Positions 59,410-64,000 of a DNA stretch of 64,000 nucleotides are shown here, piece after piece (position 1 is the stretch's first letter; the number at the start of each line of letters is the position of its first letter). Under the pieces are notes generated by a model that saw nothing but the letters and a program-made list of their open reading frames with translations, was not told the origin of the DNA and made no database searches. Position numbers and translations under genes: made by a program. This DNA is from Gemmatimonadota bacterium (GTDB taxonomy: Bacteria; Gemmatimonadota; Gemmatimonadetes; Gemmatimonadales; GWC2-71-9), in contig SHZU01000009.1 of the NCBI GenBank assembly GCA_009692115.1, positions 38,501 through 102,500 of the forward strand, in the 5' to 3' direction.

Positions 59410-61406
59410 CGATGATTGTGCGGGTAGTGACGGGCCTCGCGCTTCTGGCGGGGCCCTTGGCGGCGCAGTCGGGCATCACCGCGGAACAGGCCGCGGGGAT
59501 GCGGCAGCTCGGCAACGTCCGGATCTCGCCGGACGGGCGGTGGGTTGCCTACACCGTCACGGTGCAGGACCTGAAACAGAGCAGCACCAACTCGGACATT
59601 TGGTTGGTGTCGTCGGCCGGCGGTGAGCCGGTCCGCCTCACCAACAGCAAGGCGGTCGACGATCAGGCGCGGTGGTCGCCCGACGGCAAATGGATCGCGT
59701 TCGTGTCCACGCGCGACGGCAAGCCGCAGATCTATCGGATCTCGCCGTTTGGCGGCGAGGCCGAGAAGCTCACCGACTCGAAGTCGGGCGTGCAGGGGCT
59801 CGAGTGGGCCGCGGACAGCCGGCGGATCGCCTATGTCGCCGGGCGCGAGCCGACGCCCGACGAGGAGCGGAAGCAGAAAGAAAAGGACGACGCCATCGAG
59901 GTCGATCGAAATTTCGTCCCGGCGCGTCTTCATGTCTTCGATCTCGGCGCCATGAAGGCTACCGAGGTCGTCAAGGGCGACTATCAGATTATCGGAGCGG
60001 CCTGGTCGCCCGACGGGAAGCAGATTGCCTACGTCTCGATGCCGACGCCGCGGGCCGATGATAGCCGGCACACCGACGTCATGATCGTCGATGTTGCCTC
60101 GGGAGCGACCCGCCGGTTGATCGAGAACGCAGGGCCGGATGCCAATCCGAGCTGGTCGCCGGACGGCAATTGGATCGCGTTCGACACCAAATCCGCCAAT
60201 CGGGCTTCGACGACGCAATCGAAGCTCGTGGTGGTGGCGGCCGCCGGCGGGGCCCCGCGGACGCTGGCGGGTGATTTCCACTATCAACCCGGCCCGACCG
60301 CGTGGGCACCGGACGGGAAGTCGCTCTATTTCTGGGCGGTGACCCGGACCCGGCCCGAACTCTACCAGGTCGCGGTGGCCGGTGGGCCGGTCAAGCAGAT
60401 TTCCGATCTCAAAGGATCGTTAGGCCTGTTCGCCGGGGGGCCGCCGTCGCTGTCGGCTGACGGCCGGATGATTGCGTTCGGGCGCTCCACGGTCGAGACG
60501 CCCGACGAGGTGTACGTCGCTCGGGTCGAATCGCCCTGGGTCCACACCGCGCTGACCACGCTGCATCCGGAGTTGGCCGGGGTGGCCATGGGCCGGGGCG
60601 AAGTGGTTCGGTGGAAGAGCCGGGACGGGATGGAGGCGGAAGGGGTGGTGGTGTATCCGGTTGGGTACCAACCCGGGAAGCGGTACCCGACGGTGGCGAT
60701 CATCCACGGCGGCCCATCGGGTGTCTGGGACGAATCGTTTCCCGCCAACTGGTACAATCCGGCGCAGGTCTACGCCGCTCAAGGCTGGGTGGCGTTCCTG
60801 CCGAACCCCCGCGGCTCGAGCGGCTACGGGGAGAAATACCTGGCGGCCAACTACCGCGACTGGGGTGGCGGCGACTATCAAGACATTCAGACCGGCCTCG
60901 ATTACCTGGTCAAGCGGGGCATTGCCGACTCGACCAAGCTGGCCCAGGGCGGCTGGAGCTACGGCGGTTATATGAGCGCCTGGACCCTGACCCAGACCAA
61001 TCGGTTCAAAGCGATCATGGTTGGGGCGGGCCTGACCAACATGTACTCGATGTACTCGACCAACGACCTCCAGTCGGTGCTCGAGGACTACTTCGGGGGC
61101 GAGCCCTGGGACGACGAGCAAGCCTACCGCCGGGCCTCGGCCATGGTGCACATCAAGCAAGCCAAGACGCCGACCCTGATTCTCCACGGCCAGCAGGATA
61201 CCCGGGTGCCGGTCGGGCAGGCGCAAGAGCTCTACATGGGGCTCAAGAAGAACGACATTCCGGTCGAGTTGGTGTTCTTTCCCCGGGAACCCCACGGGCT
61301 GCAGGAACCCCGGCACGCCCTCGACAAGATCGTCCGGGAGTACAACTTTTTCGCCAAGTATGTGTTGGGTGTCGAGCCCAAGCCCAAAGCGGAGCTGGTG
61401 CCATGA
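59406..61406 (+). CDS. Secreted S9-family peptidase, copy 2
   Basis: The 666-residue paralogue of the preceding gene is nearly identical in layout: signal peptide (VRVVTGLALLAGPLAAQS), WSPDGK propeller repeats, Ser518 (GWSYGGYM), Asp598 (HGQQDTRVP) and His630 (REPHGLQEP). The hydrolase domains share long identical stretches (TNMYSMYSTNDLQ, WDDEQAYRRASAM), so the pair arose by tandem duplication. The propellers are more diverged, suggesting different substrate access. Confidence 0.93.
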   Translation: MTMIVRVVTGLALLAGPLAAQSGITAEQAAGMRQLGNVRISPDGRWVAYTVTVQDLKQSSTNSDIWLVSSAGGEPVRLTNSKAVDDQARWSPDGKWIAFVSTRDGKPQIYRISPFGGEAEKLTDSKSGVQGLEWAADSRRIAYVAGREPTPDEERKQKEKDDAIEVDRNFVPARLHVFDLGAMKATEVVKGDYQIIGAAWSPDGKQIAYVSMPTPRADDSRHTDVMIVDVASGATRRLIENAGPDANPSWSPDGNWIAFDTKSANRASTTQSKLVVVAAAGGAPRTLAGDFHYQPGPTAWAPDGKSLYFWAVTRTRPELYQVAVAGGPVKQISDLKGSLGLFAGGPPSLSADGRMIAFGRSTVETPDEVYVARVESPWVHTALTTLHPELAGVAMGRGEVVRWKSRDGMEAEGVVVYPVGYQPGKRYPTVAIIHGGPSGVWDESFPANWYNPAQVYAAQGWVAFLPNPRGSSGYGEKYLAANYRDWGGGDYQDIQTGLDYLVKRGIADSTKLAQGGWSYGGYMSAWTLTQTNRFKAIMVGAGLTNMYSMYSTNDLQSVLEDYFGGEPWDDEQAYRRASAMVHIKQAKTPTLILHGQQDTRVPVGQAQELYMGLKKNDIPVELVFFPREPHGLQEPRHALDKIVREYNFFAKYVLGVEPKPKAELVP

Positions 61407-62938
61407 TCGTTCGAGTTGCCATCCTCGGATTGCTGCTGGCCGGGCCCGCGGCGGCACAGGCCCGGATTGATGTCCTGATTCGCGGTGGCAGTGTGTATGA
61501 CGGGACCGGGGGACCGCCGCGCCTGGCGGATATCGGGATTGCCGGTGACCGGATCATCTTCATCGGCGATGCCCCGGTCAGGGTGGTGCCGGGACGAGTG
61601 ATCGACGCCCGGGGCCTGGTGGTGGCACCGGGATTCATCGACCCCCACACCCATACCGATGCCGATGCCCGGGATCCGATTCGGCGGCGGTTGGTGCCGT
61701 TCCTGGCCCAGGGTGTCACGACGGTCGTGATGGGCAGCGACGGCTCCGGGCCGTTCGAAGTGGCGGCCGCCCGCCAGCGGCTCAGCGCCGGTCTCGGCGT
61801 CAACGCCGTGTTCCTCGTCGGTCATGGCACCATCCGCCGCCACGTGCTCGGCATGGCGGACCGGGCGCCCACGGCGGCCGAGCTCGACAGCATGCGGACC
61901 CTGGTGGCCAAAGGAATGCGGGAAGGAGCCTTCGGCCTCTCGACGGGCTTGTACTATGCGCCCGCCAGCTATGCGACGACCGAGGAAGTGATCGAGCTCG
62001 CCAAGGTCGCGGGCCGGGCTGGTGGCTACTACGACTCCCATATCCGAGATGAGTCGAGCTACACGATCGGCCTGCTGGGTGCGGTGGACGAAGTGCTTCG
62101 GATCGGGCGCGAGGCGGCGCTCCCGGTTCACTTTGCCCACATCAAAGCGTTAGGCGTCGACGTCTGGGGGAAGAGCGACGAGGTGGTCGCCAAGATCCTG
62201 GCGGCCCGGGCGGGCGGCCTTCGGGTTACCGCCGACCAGTATCCCTATACCGCCTCGGGGACCAGCGTAGGCGCATCGTTGCTGCCTCGGTGGGCCGAAG
62301 CGGGCGGGCGTGACTCTTTGCTTCGGCGGATCAACGACCCGGCCACCCGAGACAAACTGGTCAAAGAGATGACCGAAAACCTCCGGCGCCGGGGCGGGGC
62401 CGGGTCGCTGCTGGTGACCGCGGGGCGGTGGAAGGGGCAGCGCTTGGCCGCGATCGCGACGGCCATGAAGGTGGACTCGATTTCAGCGGCCCTCGAGATC
62501 ATCAAAGCCGGCGATGCCGGCGTGGCGTCGTTCAATATGAATGACGCCGATATCGACCGGTTCATGGCCCAGAGCTTCGTGGTGACCGGTTCGGACGGAT
62601 CGGGAGGCCATCCCAGGAAATATGGGACGTTCCCTCGGAAGATCCGCCGGTATGCGCTGGACCGGGGGGTCATTTCCCTGACCCGGGCCATCGAAGCCAG
62701 CAGTGGTCAAACGGCCCAGATCCTCGGCCTGGCCGAACGGGGCACCTTGGTCGTCGGGAACTATGCCGACATCGCGGTGTTCGATTCCACCACGATCGAA
62801 GACCAGTCGACGTATGATGCGCCGGAGCTCTTGGCGGTGGGGATGCGCTATGTCCTGGTGAACGGCCGGCTGGCGATCGATGCCGGCAAGGCGACACCGG
62901 TCCTGGCCGGCCGTCCGCTGGCGCGGCGGGAACGATAG
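61403..62938 (+). CDS. Secreted D-aminoacylase-type amidohydrolase
   Basis: The 511-residue protein has a signal peptide (MIVRVAILGLLLAGPAAAQA) and the amidohydrolase fold of N-acyl-D-amino-acid deacylases: VLIRGGSVYDGTGGPPRLAD, VVAPGFIDPHTHTDAD with metal-binding His residues, ALPVHFAHIKALG, VVTGSDGSGGHPRKYG and GTLVVGNYADIAVFD. It probably releases D-amino acids or dipeptides outside the cytoplasm. Overlap with the S9 gene points to a peptide-scavenging operon. Confidence 0.88.
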   Translation: MIVRVAILGLLLAGPAAAQARIDVLIRGGSVYDGTGGPPRLADIGIAGDRIIFIGDAPVRVVPGRVIDARGLVVAPGFIDPHTHTDADARDPIRRRLVPFLAQGVTTVVMGSDGSGPFEVAAARQRLSAGLGVNAVFLVGHGTIRRHVLGMADRAPTAAELDSMRTLVAKGMREGAFGLSTGLYYAPASYATTEEVIELAKVAGRAGGYYDSHIRDESSYTIGLLGAVDEVLRIGREAALPVHFAHIKALGVDVWGKSDEVVAKILAARAGGLRVTADQYPYTASGTSVGASLLPRWAEAGGRDSLLRRINDPATRDKLVKEMTENLRRRGGAGSLLVTAGRWKGQRLAAIATAMKVDSISAALEIIKAGDAGVASFNMNDADIDRFMAQSFVVTGSDGSGGHPRKYGTFPRKIRRYALDRGVISLTRAIEASSGQTAQILGLAERGTLVVGNYADIAVFDSTTIEDQSTYDAPELLAVGMRYVLVNGRLAIDAGKATPVLAGRPLARRER

Positions 62939-62942
62939 CCCG

Positions 62943-64000
62943 ATGCCGAACCCCGGGATTTATGACATCGGCCTCGACCGGGGTGCGGCCAACTTTGCCC
63001 CGCTCTCGCCGGTGTCGTTCCTGGAATGGAGCGCCTCGGTGTACCCGGACCGCCCGGCGGTTCTCCACGGGGCCCGCCAGTTCACTTGGCGCCAAACCTA
63101 CCAGCGGAGCCGGCGGCTGGCCTCGGCCCTGGTCCGGGCCGGAATTGGCCGCGGCGATACCGTCGCGGTCATGCTGACCAATACGCCCGAGATGTACGAA
63201 TGCCATTTCGGCGTCCCGATGACGGGGGCGGTCCTCAACACGATGAACGTCCGGCTCGACGCGTCGACCATCGCCTTCATGCTCGACCACGGCGAAGCCA
63301 AGGTCCTGATCACGGATCGCGAGTTCAGTCCGACGGTTCGCGCCGCGTTAGGCCAATGTTCGGCCAAGCCGATGATCATCGATGTGCTCGACCCCGAGTA
63401 TGCCGGCCCGGGCGACCGGCTGGGCGAGGCCGAGTACGAGGGCTTTCTGGCGGGGGGTGACCCGGAGTTTGCCTGGGCGCCGCCGCCGGACGAATGGGAT
63501 GCGATCTCGCTCAACTACACCTCGGGCACCACCGGAAATCCCAAGGGTGTGGTGTATCATCACCGCGGCGCCCACCTCAATGCGATCAACCACGTCTTGA
63601 TGTGGGGCATGCCCCGACACACGGTCTATCTCTGGACCGTGCCGATGTATCACTGCAACGGCTGGTGTTTCCCGTGGACCATCGCGGCGCTCGCGGGCAC
63701 CAATGTCTGCCTCCGGAAGGCCGATGCCGAGGCGATTTTCCGCCTGATCAAAGCCCATCGGGTGACTCATTACTGCGGTGCCCCGATCGTGCACAACACG
63801 CTGCTGGGTGCGCCGGACGCCCTCTGGGCCGGGATCGGCCAGCGGCTGCATGCCTTCGTGGCCGGAGCGCCGCCGCCGATTGCCACGCTCGAGGCCATGG
63901 AGCGCCGCGGGGTCGAGTTGACCCACGTGTACGGTTTGACCGAGGTCTACGGGCCGGCCACGGTGTGTGCCAAACAGGATGACTGGAATGACCTCGACGT
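62943..64000 (+). CDS. AMP-forming acyl-CoA ligase, 3' end outside window
   Basis: The visible 352 residues form most of the large domain of an ANL-superfamily ligase: FLEWSASVYPDRPAVLHG, GDTVAVMLTNTPEMYECHFG, the AMP-binding signature YTSGTTGNPKGVVYHHRG, VPMYHCNGWCFPW and HVYGLTEVYGPATV. The pattern resembles medium-chain and methylmercaptopropionate-type acyl-CoA ligases. It starts 4 bp after the amidohydrolase. The C-terminal domain with the catalytic Lys is not in the window. Confidence 0.92.
   Translation, partial: MPNPGIYDIGLDRGAANFAPLSPVSFLEWSASVYPDRPAVLHGARQFTWRQTYQRSRRLASALVRAGIGRGDTVAVMLTNTPEMYECHFGVPMTGAVLNTMNVRLDASTIAFMLDHGEAKVLITDREFSPTVRAALGQCSAKPMIIDVLDPEYAGPGDRLGEAEYEGFLAGGDPEFAWAPPPDEWDAISLNYTSGTTGNPKGVVYHHRGAHLNAINHVLMWGMPRHTVYLWTVPMYHCNGWCFPWTIAALAGTNVCLRKADAEAIFRLIKAHRVTHYCGAPIVHNTLLGAPDALWAGIGQRLHAFVAGAPPPIATLEAMERRGVELTHVYGLTEVYGPATVCAKQDDWNDLD

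Noticed and set aside
1..64000. tRNA and rRNA genes
   Set aside because: No cloverleaf with a GGTTCGANTC arm and no conserved rRNA segment was seen on either strand.

Overview
The window is GC-rich, densely packed, entirely bacterial and shows no rRNA, tRNA, CRISPR array, prophage or transposase. Several features together suggest a Gemmatimonadota-like organism: tandem secreted S9 peptidases, a tripartite exporter with several FtsX-type permeases, a BIG2 lipoprotein, a B12-dependent class II ribonucleotide reductase, bacillithiol deacetylase BshB1, and an MglA/MglB pair beside recR. This assignment is an inference from gene content, not from a phylogenetic marker.

Layout. 1-3283 (+): peptidoglycan-recycling operon murQ-anmK-nagZ, cut by the window edge. 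3280-6445 (-): remnant Ser/Thr kinase, PP2C phosphatase and an FHA-trypsin membrane protein. 6447-10365 (+): a gene remnant, nrdJ, an HD-GYP remnant and a small hypothetical gene. 10385-13338 (+): ispG, ccdA, a TlpA-like thioredoxin and a frameshifted second thioredoxin-fold gene. 13957-17010 (+): BIG2 lipoprotein. 17176-18785 (-): an interrupted hypothetical gene, an HTTM-like scrap and vapBC. 18823-22437 (-): pgi, an MBL hydrolase and pyruvate kinase. 22438-22953: AT-rich gap with DnaA-box-like sites. 22954-32131: class II aldolase (+), four-helix-bundle gene (-), dnaX-ybaB-recR, a broken mglB, an altered mglA, pgsA, cinA, grpE and dnaJ (all +). 32128-37043 (-): cysteine desulfurase-mnmA-S9 remnant-ppk. 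37083-46425 (-): tolC-adaptor-ATPase-four permeases-bshB1. 46714-56166 (-): DAHP synthase-trpE-G-D-CF-B-A-ridA-M20 peptidase, preceded by a promoter, a Trp-rich leader peptide and an attenuator hairpin. 56163-64000: class V aminotransferase (-), then two S9 peptidases, an amidohydrolase and a partial acyl-CoA ligase (+).

Most operon junctions overlap by 4 nt (ATGA or GTGA), and two convergent gene pairs share a single CTAG for both stop codons. Against this compact background there are about nine eroded genes: truncated, frameshifted, carrying an in-frame stop, or with in-frame internal deletions.

The most interesting signals are these. (1) A classical tryptophan attenuator, with a 24-residue leader peptide containing Trp-Trp-Trp-Pro-Trp, controls an operon headed by DAHP synthase. 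(2) A dispersed composite repeat, made of GCCGAGY heptamers often preceded by a C-rich tract, sits in gene spacers and is associated with one frameshift. (3) An MglA-family GTPase has lost both its P-loop lysine and its NKxD segment, next to a broken MglB. (4) A cluster of DnaA-box-like 9-mers lies in an AT-rich gap. (5) Several -10-like boxes lie 5-7 nt before ATG, which suggests leaderless transcripts.
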